Positions 25,314 to 39,489 of a stretch of DNA of 64,000 nt are shown here, piece after piece; position 1 is the stretch's first letter; each line of letters begins with the position of its first letter. Under the pieces are notes generated by a model. The model did no database searches, was not told the DNA's origin, and saw nothing but the letters and a program-made list of their open reading frames with translations. The translations under genes and the position numbers were made by a program. The stretch is from Microstegium vimineum (Eukaryota > Streptophyta > Magnoliopsida > Poales > Poaceae), in contig CM039122.1 of NCBI GenBank assembly GCA_022036555.1, forward strand, positions 2,627,043 to 2,691,042, read 5' to 3'.

Positions 25314-25695
25314 GCTGCAGCTGCACAGCGCGTGGGATCCGATACTGAAGATGCTGCTTCCTGGCTCCTGCCGCTGCCAAAGCCAAACCGAAGGCGTCAA
25401 GGTCAATGCAGAGGAGCGGGGCGGGTCGGGCACGGAGGGAGAAGAAGGCAACAAACAAGACGAGCAAAACAGCCAACAAGGAAGGACGAGCCAACCTACC
25501 CTCCTTTCCATTCCCACGTCATCAATCTTCCAGTCGTCCCCCACCATATTTTTTCGTCTCCAAGTCTCCGGTCTCGATCCCTCCCTTCCAGAGAACAAGA
25601 CAGCTGACGCCGACGTCCCCCGGCGCTCAGATCTCCGCCGCCCCCACCCACCCACCCCGCATTGGAGGGAGACCCACCCTGCGTGGGCGCACGAG
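25314..25695 (+). promoter_or_regulatory. Probable 5' UTR exon and promoter of the RING-CH gene
   Basis: GC-rich leader-like sequence ends at CACGAG|GTACGC, a good donor, which could join to the acceptor TTGCAG|GACC at 26755. The several overlapping ORFs here on both strands have no recognisable domains. Confidence 0.5.
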
Positions 25696-26770
25696 GTACG
25701 CACGCACGCTCGCGCCTCTTCCGTCTTCTCGCGCCGCAGCGGCGTCTAGGGTCGCCGATTCGCGTTCTGCTCCTCGGTACGGTAGCGGTAGTCGTCTCGG
25801 ACCCGGAGGGCGCTTCGACCCAACCATGCGTTTGACCCCAGCAGTTGAAGACTGGGGATTGGCGCTGCATCGTTGGTAGCAGGGGAATCGGGGGACAGTA
25901 GTAATACCTGGGATATGGGTACCTGGAGCCGTGGGGGTTTTTGTGGGGGGTTTTAGATAAGGGGTGGTGATGTCCTAATTCCTAGAAGATAGTACTTGGT
26001 TCGAGCGGATATACTGTTGGGATTTGATTCCCTTCCTGGTTCCATCCATTGATGCTGGCTGGTTGGGTTGAGGTGACACTCGCCTTGCCTTGGTGACTGG
26101 TCCCGTGTAGTAGTTAACTTTGCAGCATTTTCTAGTTGTGGCTGGCAAAATCTGGTGCGCTGGATTCAGAGAAACTGGTTAATCCTTGTCAAACCAAAAC
26201 TATAAACTACAGTAATAGGCTCCCATCATGGACATGGGATATTGGGATGGGACCATATAGCTGCTTTACTCGTCACTTCCAGTAAAGCAGATGGAGCAAT
26301 CAGGCATCAAATATGAAACCAAGTAACACAAAACCATTCTAAGTACAGCAGATGGAAGACATCAATCTGAAATCAAGTAACAAATTCTTTCAAAAAAAAA
26401 AAAACAAGTAACAGCGTTTGAACGAACCTAATGGTTTTACCCAGTAAATGTTGAAAAAACTAGCTAAACAAAGCATGAGGGCTAATCCATACTCTGATTA
26501 ACATATAATATACAACTTATCATCTCCATATCTGAGAGACTGAGAATGATAGCCCCGAGCCCCTGATTACCGACTAAACTTTAGGTTTCAGTTAGCCATA
26601 CTTAAAATCATCACGATAAATTCCGTGCACCTTCTTCTGATTGGCTTGATTTTTACTTGGTGTTGATTTATGTAACCTGTAGTTTGTCTGTTTTAACCTT
26701 GCAGCACTTGCTACTTATTGATACGTGACTTACCTGCCATTTACTATCTTGCAGGACCTGATCTTATCAA

Positions 26771-26797
26771 ATGCCTGGCAAAATGCTTGCTTGGTGA
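26771..26797 (+). other. Short uORF before the RING-CH start
   Basis: ATG at 26771 encodes MPGKMLAW and stops nine bases before the main ATG, within the same predicted exon. Its use is unknown. Confidence 0.45.
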
Positions 26798-26806
26798 TGT
26801 CTGGCT

Positions 26807-29137
26807 ATGATTTGGGTGTTGTTTATCATGCAGTTGACTTCTCATGGCACCCAAACAGAAGAAACAATGCAGTTTGTGCCCCACTGTGATCATGCAGCAG
26901 CGTCAGATTCACAGCCAACAAGTTCACAACTAAACCTGATAGAGAGATCAACAGAACATCTAGCCTCATGTGAAATCAAGCCAGTTAGTGTTGATGATGA
27001 CAATGAAAATATTGATGCCAATGAAGAAACTCACCTTGTTATTCAAGACGTTCCTCAGTGCCGGATTTGCCTTGATAATGAAGGTTTACACCATGACTAT
27101 TAGAACTTTTATTAGACAGACAGTTGTTAAAGAATTTGAAATGCCTTGTTAATTTTTTATTATTTAGTTTGTGTTTGTTTTGTTGCATACCTGTTGGAGT
27201 AGGTGATGACTTGATTGCACCCTGCCGTTGCAAGGGAACACAGAAGTATGTCCATAGGTCCTGTCTTGATAACTGGAGATCAACAAAGGTCTGGATTCTA
27301 GAGCATCTATTCTCTGCAATGCAGACTTAAAGACATTTTCTAATCATCATTAAGTTGGCTCTAACCTAGTATGTTTGTAACACATCACCCAGGAAGGTTT
27401 TGCATTTTCACATTGCACTGAATGTCGAGCTGCATTCTTTCTTCGTGCAAATGTTCCTCCAGATCGATGGTGGTTAAGATTGAAGTTTCAACTTCTTGTT
27501 GTTAGGGATCACACATTGATCTTCTTTATTGTGCAACTGGTAAGACACTCACACCTTTTATAGATAATTGCAACAGATTCAGTGATTCTGTATTATTAAT
27601 ATTATTTTGAGCTGAATCACCATTTCTCTTTCTTTTCTAGAAATACATTCAATTTTTATGTTTTCTGCATTATTTAAAAATGAGCATCATGCATGATCCA
27701 AACTATTTGCAGTGTATTTTCTACACTCAGTTCATCTCCTTTCCCTTTCATCCTAGCAAGAGCATGGTATTCTTTATGATTACATCATGGGAAACCAACA
27801 CACAGTATTTTACATGATTAAGAAAGAGGCCTGGGCAATCATAGTGAACTGCACACTATACATATTTTTTGCTCTTATAATCTTGTTTTTTCTTATTATC
27901 TTTTAGGTAGTTGCTTTCATGGGTATGGTGGTTTACAGATTTTATGGAGATGAACTGCGAGAAATGTTTGGTTATGAAGAGCACCCATATACTTTCTATG
28001 CCATGGCGAGTAAGTTAATTTAATGATTTTTCATAGTGACATCTACAGATCTATTGTGTTCATAGTGTTTTTTGGTCTCAACTTTAGTTTGGGAAATTTC
28101 CTGAATAGCTGCTTTACTTTGAAGCTGAATGAGAACCAATACTTTTGTATTCTGTTTTACTGGAACTGCCTAATGCTGATTTAGATTCAATTTTCAATGC
28201 CATATGTTTCATGTAGCTACATTTTGGATATAATTTGTAATTAATGTCGTCTTATGTCTCTTACCCATTGTGAGAAGTGAGGATTGGGGACGTGTACTAT
28301 CTTGGTGTAGTTCATGATTACACAGAATACAAAAGATTAAGGATCATTTGTTCTGTTTCATGTTAATGTGTTATGGTTACACAGTATTTACTAGTGTAAT
28401 CATGGACACTATCGTGTATGATTCCACAAATTGCGTACTAACCTAGTTAGAACTATATGCTTTTTTGGCAGCTCATAATTGCAGGTGGACATAGTTAATG
28501 CATCATTTTTATGTGCTCAAGATAAACTAGTGATGAATAGGTTAAACCATTTGAAAAGTATGCAAATCACATAGCTATAGCTCTGGTAGACTGTTTGAGA
28601 ATGCAATGCTATATGTCTCTCCTTTGTTGTCATCTACTAGGAGTATAACGGAACAAATTTTATTGTAGAAGCACTGATATGCATCTGTACCTTGTTAACT
28701 GCTGTATGTTTACATGAATTTGAAATTTTACCTGTACTTTCACACGAAATTCTTGTCAAGGAAAAAGATTAATGTTTGAAAAGTTGTTCAAATTGCAGTA
28801 CTGGCTATTGTTTTGGTTGGTTTGCTGTATGGGTTCTTCATTGCTATAATATGTGGACAGAGGATAACTGAGCGGCATTACCATGTTCTTGCAAAGCAAG
28901 AGTTAACCAAGGTCTGAAAGGAGGAAAATTCAGCAAGTTGGATTGATTTATCTTTTCTCCTTATAGCTTAGTATTGTCTTTTCATTCAGCGCATAAAACC
29001 TGTATTAAATATTCTGCTTGACATTTGATATTCCGTGCTGTCAGGAGTATATTGTAGAGGATCTTGAAGGAGCTGACCAAGTGCCAGACCTTGATCCTAG
29101 CCATGTTACAGAGTTGAAGATATTAGGACTATATTAA
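26807..29137 (+). CDS. RING-CH (RINGv, MARCH-like) membrane E3 ubiquitin ligase, six coding exons
   Basis: Exons: 26807-27083, 27203-27288, 27393-27539, 27907-28009, 28799-28911, 29045-29137; all GT-AG with consistent phases, 272 residues. The C4HC3 finger is C85-x2-C88-x11-C100-x-C102-x7-H110-x2-C113-x15-C129-x2-C132, with the RING-CH signature W117 (LDNW) and the following basic/aromatic helix. Two hydrophobic segments follow (about 161-182 and 205-224), so the protein is probably anchored in an endomembrane with the finger in the cytosol. Such ligases transfer ubiquitin from an E2 to membrane-associated targets; substrates are unknown. The in-frame ATG at 26828 is an alternative start. A 5' non-coding exon is likely. 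Confidence 0.9.
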
Positions 29138-31496
29138 ACATAGCTGCATATAACATCAGGTACGCAATTTTGCTCTTATTCTTTAAAATATTTACTTACC
29201 TGGTTTCTTGTTATTTACTTCTGTAGAAGAGTATCTCCTTTTATAGATGTAGGTGGAAGTGTACCAAAGGTCTCAAATAACAGTAATTAATTTGAAGTGG
29301 GAAATGTTTCTCATTCAAGTTTTTTCTTCAGCCTGCACAATCAGTCAACTTCTACAGTTTTGTTTGATGGTGTTGCCTAAATTGTCACCCACCATGATTC
29401 ATGAATATCTTCATGGTTTCTAAATTCTGAAGTACTTTTCGAGTCCTTTGCTTTGCACATCCAGGAATTTTGATGTAAACAATCAAAACAAATATTCAGT
29501 CTTCTCTCCCATGTTTTCTTCCTGTGGCTCTAGCAAACGTTGGTGCTCATTGTGATAGGTCTGCAATGTTCACTAGGGCCAATTCATACCATACCAGTAT
29601 ACCACCCAGAACCCATGGAGTCCATAGAATACCACTCCTAAGGCTGGCGTCCATGTAATGCCACTCAAAAGCTATAATCAGCCCATATGCCATTATCCTC
29701 TTATCTTCTTTACTTTGAATTTTATTTCAGCTCAAAAGCCGATATGACTGGATTATTTTTTGTCTCGAAATAAGTCTAATCCACTTCAGTCCAACCTATT
29801 AGCAACATGTTTTGGAGCACTAGGATGGAGTTAACATAGTTTGACCTTTTTCTTTTGCATGTCTGTGGATAGAGACAATAAAATTGAATGTGCCCTTTTT
29901 ACAATCATAGGAATCAACTATTAATATATGCCACATATCATTTTAATTAAGAAATACATGACAGATCACACACTTACTAGCCACATTCATCCAACCATAC
30001 ATAAAGGGTTCCCAGGCATCCAGTCACATCTGCATCAGTGTGTGATGAGTTCACAGGTGGGTATTATGTCCGAGCCAGGGGTAAAACAGTCAATGGACAA
30101 ACATTTTTTGGCTGAGAAAAAAAAAAGAAAAATAGACAAGGGAAGAGGTCAGTAGTGTATAAACTATGAAACAAAAGCTCCACTGTGGTTATTCTATGGA
30201 CTAGACACACAGCTTAGGGGTGGTGTTCTGTGGATTCCATGTGTTACCAATGGCACCCAGGTCACCTGTGGGCTGTGGTTTTCCTTGGATCCAAACTTAT
30301 TTGCAGAGCATTATCCATTGGATCATGCATGTGACATCTGGATTGAAGTAACTTGAGGGACGCAACACTTGTTTGCTTGTAACTAGGAATACATTTTTTT
30401 CTGGAACATGCAAGAGAACTGTGTGCCATTATTTTTAAGGAGAAAATGAGTCTAAGCAGACTTGTACAGTACCTTGTCCACTTGTGTGATGTTAAATACA
30501 TAAGGGCTCACCGAACAAAACTAGATTACTACCATCGACCAAACAAAACACTCATGGCCACATGCTACTAAGGCATGTGCCCCCTCCACCCATCCACCCA
30601 ACACACCACATTTTATCCTCATCTCCAGTGCCTTGCATGGCAATGCTAAAATTAGGTGAGACACCCTCAAAGATGCAACCAATTCTCTGTTTCCATATCT
30701 ACCATTCCTCCAATACGACTAATGAATTAAAGCCCTTGCGCTCCTGTTTAGGGACTTTGCTGCAAGGCTTGACGCCACTACAAGGTGAAAACAAGATCAC
30801 CTGAACCTCTTTTAGCTACTGCAATCCCACCAAGGATAGCACTGAGAGCCAGACACTTGTGAACATGCATGAAGCGTTGCACATTTTCTTCTCGATCACA
30901 CAGTGGGCAGCACATAGGTCCAACAACGATTAAGTGAAGCTAACAACACACATACAAAATGCAGTGAGGTGGAGTGGAGCCCAGGTTCTCCAAATTTCCT
31001 TCCGTGGTTATGTATGTATGGTTCACTGAGTTGCTCCTCCTGAATCCATCAATTTTGAATGGCATAAGGAGCCGTTCTAACAAGACGAAGTAGATTTTAC
31101 AGGAGAAGCACAGGGCTAGAAATGTCTCAATAAAAATATCATGCAAATAATCTTGATTGATTTCCTTAAATATGCATAGGCATGTTGCAGGTAGGAAATA
31201 AGATGGGCCTATTGGTTTCAATAACCAGGCGTACCTGCTTGCTGAGGCTTCTGATTCCCAGATTCAGACATACTCTGTACTTTGGTTCTTTATGTACCGT
31301 ATGTCAATATGTCATGGAAAGAGTGCCTGATAATTCAAATATGCAAAACCTACATAGGATGGCCATGTATATCATTTACAACTTATACTATTTTTGCAAA
31401 AGGAAAACCATTACTTCAATTATTTATCTGGTATAAGGACAGTAATGCCCTAAATACTATGGCAACAACAAATCAAATGTTAAACAAGGAGTTGTA
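29138..31496. other. Gene-free stretch with an imperfect inverted repeat
   Basis: No recognisable protein. Arms near 29610-29655 (CCATGGAGTCCATAGAATAC, CACTCCTAAGGCTG) and 30200-30245 are imperfect inverted copies about 550 bases apart, possibly an old TIR element. The rest is AT-rich unique-looking sequence. Confidence 0.45.
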
Positions 31497-31504
31497 TTTA
31501 TCAG

Positions 31505-31657
31505 CAGGGGCGAAGCCATGTTGGGATTAGGGGGTGCATTTAAAACAATGATTGTCGAATTTTTCACCATATATGCACCCAGCCACCCACTGTGGCACAT
31601 GTATATGCATCCACAAGGCAAGAGCACCCCCTCTAATTTGCTCTAGCTTTGTCACTG
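31505..31657. mobile_element. hAT-like MITE
   Basis: Left end CAGGGGCGAAGCC and right end GCTTTGTCACTG form imperfect inverted repeats of about 33 bp with inner GGGGGTGC/GCACCCCC. The flanks TTTATCAG (31497-31504) and TTTATCTA (31658-31665) look like an 8-bp duplication with two changes, as in hAT elements. Confidence 0.7.
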
Positions 31658-31665
31658 TTTATCTA

Positions 31666-34600
31666 TAGAACTTTGGTGCCTCCAGTGACCACAATTCAGG
31701 AAACTAAACATCCCTCTTTTTCCCTTTCTTCTGTTTACCCCCTTGAAACAAAGATGATGGGTGTAACTTGTAGTCTGAAGTATCAGCAGTAATGATGCCC
31801 AATAAGTGTGAACATTCAAGCACTATTAGAACAGAAGAACATGTCAAAGGTTTATGCTGCTATTTTCACTCGCAGCTATTTTCAGCTGGACCATGTCATG
31901 GTTGGTGCAATTATTGTGTGTACTGTGTAGACATGTCATTTAATGTTGTTGGGATACAGTGTTGATGCATCTGAATCAACGGTTCATGATGAGGTACTGC
32001 TCTTCTGTTATCCAGTACAAGCTGCTGGATCGCTACTGCCTAGACAGCTGTGTAAGGATGGACATAGTTGTTGAAGTTACCAAAAATGGGTTAGGATAAT
32101 TATTTGAGAATTGATGCTCTCGCCTGCCTGATTACCATTTGATCCCTTTATAGAAGTCTTGAATGGTTATGATGCTCGGTTGTTGGGAAATCACACATTT
32201 GTCACACTACCTATCCACCTCAATATGCAGATCTCTTGTAAATGTTTCAGGCACTCAATCTTTGAATTAACTTTCTGTATATTCTTTTTCAGATAAACAT
32301 TGATGATGAATCGGGAAAAGCATACTGGAAACAAATCCTAGGTTGATGTTGCAAGAAATACATATATCATTCCACTTCACCTGGAGACATGCAAAATGGG
32401 CCTTTGTGTGGCCCATAAATTCTTGAGAAGCGAAACACACTTGCTCATTTGAAGAGCACCATTTGAAGATTCTTTGGTTCCAATGTAGGTTTGATAGCTC
32501 TCAAACAAGATAATAACATTAATCGCCACACATCTGAATGGAGGAAGATTATGTTAGAAGTGCTAGGATGATGGTCTGAATGGGCATTTTTGTAAAGTAG
32601 TAGCATATTTTTTTCTCTCTCTCTCTTGCTTAAGGTACACAATAGATACATAACAGCTAAGATGCAAATGCTCCGTTTGTTGTACAGCCAAACTTGCAAT
32701 CCTTTGTCCTTTGATTATTTTCATCGAATCGATGAACTAAATAATATAACCTGGAGCTGGAGGTGCTCAATTGTCTGTACGCGTTGCAACGCTCTTCAGA
32801 AAATGGAATTGATGTGGGCTTGTGCTGGATTGCTTGACTTTGCTGCCATCATAATTTGGTCTGCACATGGGTGCATCTTTTTTCAATTGTTTGTTACATT
32901 CTTTCTAAATTTTCTATGGTTGCTAGTACCTTGGGACTTGGGATGTGCTGCTGAAATCAGGAGCATGCGAGGGTACTCCTGCCTTGATGCTTGCATTATT
33001 AATAACACGGCAGGCACCTGAAGGTGGTGACCATCATCAATCCTGTGGAACCATCTCATTGCAAAAGCTATCTAAATCCTAAATTTCCAATATATATTAT
33101 ATATGTATGGTGCCTGTTTTGAATTACTATACTAGCAATCGTACCTTTTGCCTTCAGATTTAATTAATATATTGTTAAATGACGGTGAAAGTGAAACTGA
33201 CCCTTGGTGGCCTATTAAAGAATATTCCAGGCAGAGCTACCTCCAGTGCCTGTCAAGCGTGTAAATAGCCATCATGGATCTGCATGAACTTTCTCCAGAA
33301 AATGCATGATGTCACCACGACAACTGTAAGTTATGTTCTTCTAACTTTATTTATTGTGCTTCAATTAGCCATGACCTACGAATCCTAGAACTAAAACTCC
33401 TTCCGGAAAGCTTGGTTGGGTTGTTGAAGAAGCAACATTATGTTTGACTCTTGCTTCCTAACAAAACTAATGAACACCGATTCAATCTTCTGTTTCTTAT
33501 GTGAGGTCTCTTGGGTCAACTGCACTGAGTTTGCCAAAAAACTTGCTTGACTTCCTAGCTCTTGACAAAACTATCATGCTCTAGCATCAGCACGTGCACT
33601 GCAACTAAAAAAAGGGAATCTTTCTCGTTTTTCACATCAATAAGGTAGTTTATTACTTCGAGTCCAAGTTAATTGAACTTGCTAAGACAAGATTCAAGCC
33701 TTTGCTGGGGGTTAAAGGCCCACTAATGGGTTTCCTAAAGCTGACTGGCGAGAGCCAGGAAGCAAGCAACCATGTGGCAAGAGAAAAAGAGATTCTACAA
33801 TTACTTTCCATGATATGCAAGCATGTAAGTAACTGAATGACATTGGTGATGATGCATGACAGCGTGAGATTGGTGATGGATGTGAGGTACAGACATTGAC
33901 ATGTCCAGTCCTATGACAAAAATAAACCCAGTTGGAGTATTGGACTCGAACTCTTTGATTAGGTGTAGACATTATGACTAGATTTGGACATTGATTAGTT
34001 TACTAATAAATTCATGCATGAATGCAAATGTCAGTTTGTTCCATAATTAAGACCTGGAAGCTATGGGAGTATTTGCATATTTATGTTATTAAATGCACAA
34101 TTAACTAATAGTTACAGACTAGTACAAAGAGAACCATGGCCCATGAGAAGGTACCTAAGCAAAGTTACTACTTAGTAGCTCTGGTCTTGTCGAATTGAAT
34201 TTTTGCCGAACAAGTAACTTTTTTTTTGGCCCATGCTTTCCTCATTTGATTATGGGACCCTCTGGGTGAACAGTTTTGTTGCATTGCCTCTTCACTGGTC
34301 ATTTCTACCACATTGTCAAAGGCCAAGATCCATTGCTTTAAACTGTTTTGCTACAATGCCATATATGACAATACTAAATAAATTTACAAGCAATTTTAAG
34401 ATGCATATATATGTGGCTTCAGTTTTCTTCCATAAACATATCGATATACGCTTGAGTGTACTACTTGTCTACTTTGGTTGACAAACAGACAAAAACCTCA
34501 TTGGTTTATAGCTGGGAGTGAAAAGGTTGCAGCAAAGTCAATAAGTACGTTGCTAGAGCCTAGAGGTATCATTGTGATATGAACCAGCAAATTTCATTCA

Positions 34601-37600
34601 GTGAATACTGACATTTTCGAGAGCTAGCCATGACATATGTCATATCACAATCTGTTACTCCTTTTGACCTGTACATCTCTTCAATCACCCAATTGAGTTG
34701 TTGAAGGCTTATCTCAATGAGGAATAATATGTAGCTTTCCAGCACTGTAGTTCAACAGTGGGATTGGTTTTCTAGGTTTTACAATCCCTGGGCCTTATTT
34801 GTATTGCATATTGATGTGAAGAGAGACAGAGATGGAAAATATAATCAAATGGACTATCTGGAGAGGTAGTGTTCATACTCCATAAGGATTACTATTTGCA
34901 AGCAGTTAATTAGTTGATGGGGAAAGTGTTGGTGTTTGTTTCACTAGTGTCATAGTAAAGAACTAGCTTCCTTTGTGTTTTTCCTTGTAAAGATCGAAAA
35001 TGCTTTGAAAAAGGGATTGCAAAAAGGTCTGAAACAGAATGAAGATCAAGGATGGAACAACGCATTTACAATCTGATAGTGTTGCTTCAATCCTTTCAGG
35101 GTAAGGTAACAGCTGCCTCACCACACGGCATAGCACTACGCTGCCATAATAGAGTCAAATTGGTGGATTGATACCGATGCCTGGAGCCAGTTGTTGTATA
35201 TGAATCAGGCAATGGTAGCGACATCCAATGGATACCCAGAAGCTTCAAATACTCCAAAAAAGTTTGGATTGTTGAGTAAAAATAGCTAAAGTTGTATGCA
35301 ATCATATCCTCCCAACCAACCCAGAAATACTGAAATTCCTCCATCTCTAGAATGTGAAGAGCGACTGTTGTCTGAATGCATTAGCTTTATTACTGAAAAT
35401 ACCATGAACAGTCTTTCAAGAAGGTAAAAGCATTCTTGTAACCAGGACTCTGTTTGTGTAACTTTTGTCTTTCAGTTCGTGCATCCAGTCACAGGCCATG
35501 ATCTTCATTGGCTGGTCTCCAGATGTCTGCAAAGTGCAATAGAGCACCGACTTTGAGGGCCGCTTCTGCTTGCTCTTCCAGGTAAATTCCTACCCCATCC
35601 TTCAGCCCCCATAAATGCACATTGCCCCCATTCTTATGGCATTGCAACTGCCTGCTTTTACACACTCGGTTGCCTTCCCTTGAACACTAGAGATCTTCAC
35701 ACACTGACCATGGCAAAGCCTCTTTCACCACGGAACGGCGCAATAATGCGCATTTCCACCTTCCATTTGAGCACATAGCGCGTTGTCAAAACTATACAAA
35801 AGGGCAAAAAAACAGGAGGGTAACAGACCAGCCAAGGTAAGTTTATATGTGGGGAGAGGAGCACAGGTGCTTTACAGAGTAGTATGTATGCAGGATCAGC
35901 TACATCTGGTTCAAAGGCAAGATGCAATGTGCATGTGAGAGTGTACATTATTTGGTTTTATATTTTCCGTTTGCAGAAAAGGTGGAGCCAAAAACAAGGA
36001 TAAAGCCGGCCGACCACGCATATTTCTCTGTTGCTGATGGTTACCCGCAACATGGAATGCAAGGGAAGCAGACAAATGTAATCAGATTCTGCCAATTATC
36101 TATACAATTCTTAGGTAGAATCAAATGGTCCGGGTCTTGCGAATTTTTAATCTTGGTGCTTTATGCTTTTTGTGGGAAAAAAAAGTCTAAAATTCGTCAC
36201 AGTTCAGTTCAGAATCTGGTGCAGTTCTACGTGGGGATTAATTGGGGATCGTCTTTATAAAGCACGGTTCATCTTCCAATCAACTTATTCCTTGCTTGTT
36301 TCAGTTTTAAAACTTTAAAAATGCATCTTTCAATCAAGATGTATTTTTTTAACTCTTTTCCCTGTGAAAGGGAAGATTGGAGTGCAATTTCATGCATAAA
36401 ATCCTTTTACATATACATTTCCTATTACACACTTCCACAACTTATAATTTGAACTTCTAGTCCTTCAAAGGATTCAGTTAACAATGACTGAATCCGATCT
36501 GGGGGAACTGTACATACTACTGAGGGAGCAATGTGATTGAATATGAACACAACAGCCTTTGTCTCCAAGCCTCCTCCCATATTATGAGTGCTAAGCATCA
36601 GGCATCACCGGCCACATGGGCATAGGCGACACACAGACAGATTAGTGCATGCATAACCCATGTCCTAAGCAGTATTCAAACGGGCACAAGTACAATTCTG
36701 CCTTGGTTTCTGCAATAAGGAATCAAGAGACCATATTTAATTCTTTTCAGGCCATATTTGCGCGTGATAGATCGTGTGTACACGAATCACCATGCCACCA
36801 TGCCACACTGTTAACGAATTCTTATCATTTACAACAAACAGTCTTATACCGCATTTAGCGCAGTTTGTGCTATATGAATTTTGCTCTTTATTCTATGGGC
36901 CTATATTCCAAGTCTTATTCGGTTACTTAATTTTATTATTTTTGAAAAGTTTTTATTCTGCATAACCTTTGCATCTCCAGATAAGATATTTCTAGGCTTA
37001 TTGTTCATATTTGTGGTGCAGACACATTTTACAGACAAAAAAAAGGATTCTATTCTCTACTCGTATCCTTTCCCACATTATTTCTCTGCAAATATTTATG
37101 AGAAAAACCTGACAACCCCACAAGGAAATGAAATTCCCTAGTCTCATGGCCACTGATTTTAGCTTTTGGAGCAATGCCTTGTCAGGTTTTCGCTAGTCTC
37201 ATCTCATGTGTGTAGTGTGTACTGCATGGACCTGCCTTTGGACTCATGTGAAACTATGATCCAAAAGCAACAATCACTGGCATTGTGATTCTTTTCCTCT
37301 ATGCAATGGCACACACTTCTGCGTGTTAGTTAAAAAAAATATTTATTTTCCTCTTTGCTTTACTCTTTGTGTAAGTTACTAGTGCCAGATGTATAAGAAC
37401 ATAGGTAACTCATGTTAAGGTACATAGTACAAGCAGAGAAGCATAACTTTCACACACCAAGTGAAGGCAAAATATCATTAAGTAATGCAGTGACTCTGGT
37501 GCCATGCCATCGAGTACCTGAAGAATCTTGAGAGATACCACAACCAGTCCACCACCAAGAAAACCAAAATTCCACTGTTCTTGCTCTTGAGAGATACCAC

Positions 37601-37926
37601 CACTAGTACCTGAAAAATCTTTATTTGTGCATGCCTCACATAACCATTGGCGATGAGTCTGAATTCATCAGAACCGGCAGTGTGGTCCTTTTCTTATCCA
37701 CCGGCTCTCAGATGATCGTCGGTGCATCTGCCGCCGGCCAGACCGGGGATGGAGAATATTCCGGCCGGCTCTTGACATATCCTCCTCTGTGTGGGTGGAT
37801 GGATGGATGGAGAGGAAGAAAGGTGGAGGCTTGGGTTGCAAGGAGGTGAGGTGACCACATCCTGGGCCTTGATTCCCTCCCCTTTGCAGAATGGCTTGTG
37901 CAGCACTGCAGCAATCCCCTCCCCTG
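31666..37926. other. Long intergenic stretch with no supported gene
   Basis: ORFs are short and without domains. A few exon-like fragments have acceptor sites (for example 32292-32345, after TTTTTCAG, encoding INIDDESGKAYWKQILG then stop), but no partner exons were found. No structured repeat other than AT-rich tracts was seen. Confidence 0.4.
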
Positions 37927-37936
37927 TTCCCCTGTG

Positions 37937-37955
37937 TGTGTGTGTGTGTGTTGTG

Positions 37956-37991
<36 letters not shown>
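37937..37991. repeat. Compound microsatellite (TG)n then (GA)n
   Basis: About ten TG units followed by about twenty GA units. Long open frames through it are simple-sequence artefacts. Confidence 0.95.
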
Positions 37992-37994
<3 letters not shown>

Positions 37995-37999
37995 GGCTG

Positions 38000-39489
38000 G
38001 CTGGCTCTACTCTATTCCATCAATATGCTGCTACCTCCCAGCCCCAGGCATTGCAGGTCCATTGCACCAATTGCGTTTGCAGAGGCAGTGACAGTGGTCC
38101 ATTCCATTGCATGCCACAATGCCAATGCCGTAATGACCATACAAGAGCACCATTCATCATACTTGCCAGTAGCCATTTGGGGATTTGGAGTAGTTGGTGA
38201 TCTGCAACAGCTCCAGTTATAGCCACTGGAAAATCAGATTTGTGTGTGTTGCAGCAGCAGCAGCAGAATCATCAGAGGGTAGCATGTGGCTTGGTGGGTA
38301 CCAAGAGAGAGATCATGTGAGCTGTGTCCTGATGAATGGAATGGAATGCAATGAACTGAAATATCTGTGTGCCGTGGGACTGTGAGAGAGCCTGAGATGA
38401 TGAGCAGAGCTACATAGATGACACTGAGGGCTAGGGTAGCACTATTCAGTGCTGCTGCCATTAGCTTGCAGGGAGAGGGATCATTGTACTAGCAGTAGTA
38501 CCAATGTACAACAGTGCTGGTCCATGAGACCATGACAACTAGAAAGTGGTCTTCTGGTACAATCAAGTTCTCAAGAAAAAAACAAGAGGCACAGTGGCTG
38601 GCTGAGAGTGGGGGGAGAACAAAGAGGGTAATTTGGAGAATCTCTTTCTCCAAGCACAATGCCCATCGATACTGTACTCAACCAAATCCACAGAAATAAA
38701 AAGTGAAACAGGAAAATAAGGGCAGTTATTCCATTATATTCTATTCCCCCCGCCATAAAAGACTGGTTGTTGTCACTCTGATTATTCCCACTACCTTGAA
38801 GAATATCAAGAGGAACTTTCTGATGGTGAATAGTAGATACATAATATATATACTTGTGCACACACCACTTGCCCATGGGCATCAGAACAATGTACTAGCA
38901 GCTGTTAAAATCTGAAGCTCACAGCCAGACAGCACACAGAGCTGACAATTTATATATAGCACAGAAGCACAGCATAATTCAGAGGCACAGGAAAAGGTAA
39001 TGCTCTATCAAGAATAAAGAGAAACACTGACAGGACTGAACTGAGGCACATAGGTAGAGTAATTAAACTGTAAGTAGATTATATGGTGCACTTCCTTTGT
39101 TTGACAGAGATATTAGTAAGGCTACTGCTCTGATTTCTTACATAGTAGTGGAGTGACACAGTACACGAAATTAAGCAGTAACAAGAGCAGACCTCGATCG
39201 AGTCACACTTACACCTGGTAATAATTAGTAGTAGCTCATTAACCATAACCCCAGCAGCTAGCTAATTAGGTGCAGTGCCCCAGTTGCTTACCCCCACCAG
39301 TTGATAGCACAGTACAGTAACAGTAAGTTTCATGGCTGATCTGACCTTCAGTTCCATCTCACTAGCAGATTACTAACCTGAAACACCAGAAGCAAAAAAA
39401 CAAGAAAAAGATGTTTTTTTTCCCACTCCCTCCTCTCGATGCTTCGTGCTGCCTGCCATGGTGAATTCAGTCTGGAGCTAGCTAGCTAG
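38000..39489. other. 3' flank of the bZIP gene; no gene seen
   Basis: A CTAGCTAGCTAG run lies directly after the bZIP stop. The rest is AT-rich unique-looking DNA with no domain-bearing ORF. The 3' UTR of the bZIP gene must lie in its upper part. Confidence 0.4.

Noticed and set aside
25293..25879. Overlapping ORFs on both strands upstream of the RING-CH gene
   Set aside because: Fits a GC-rich 5' UTR exon; no domains, and several frames are open at once.
37791..38222. ORFs of 143, 100 and 66 residues across the (TG)n(GA)n tract
   Set aside because: They are open only because dinucleotide repeats lack stops in several frames.
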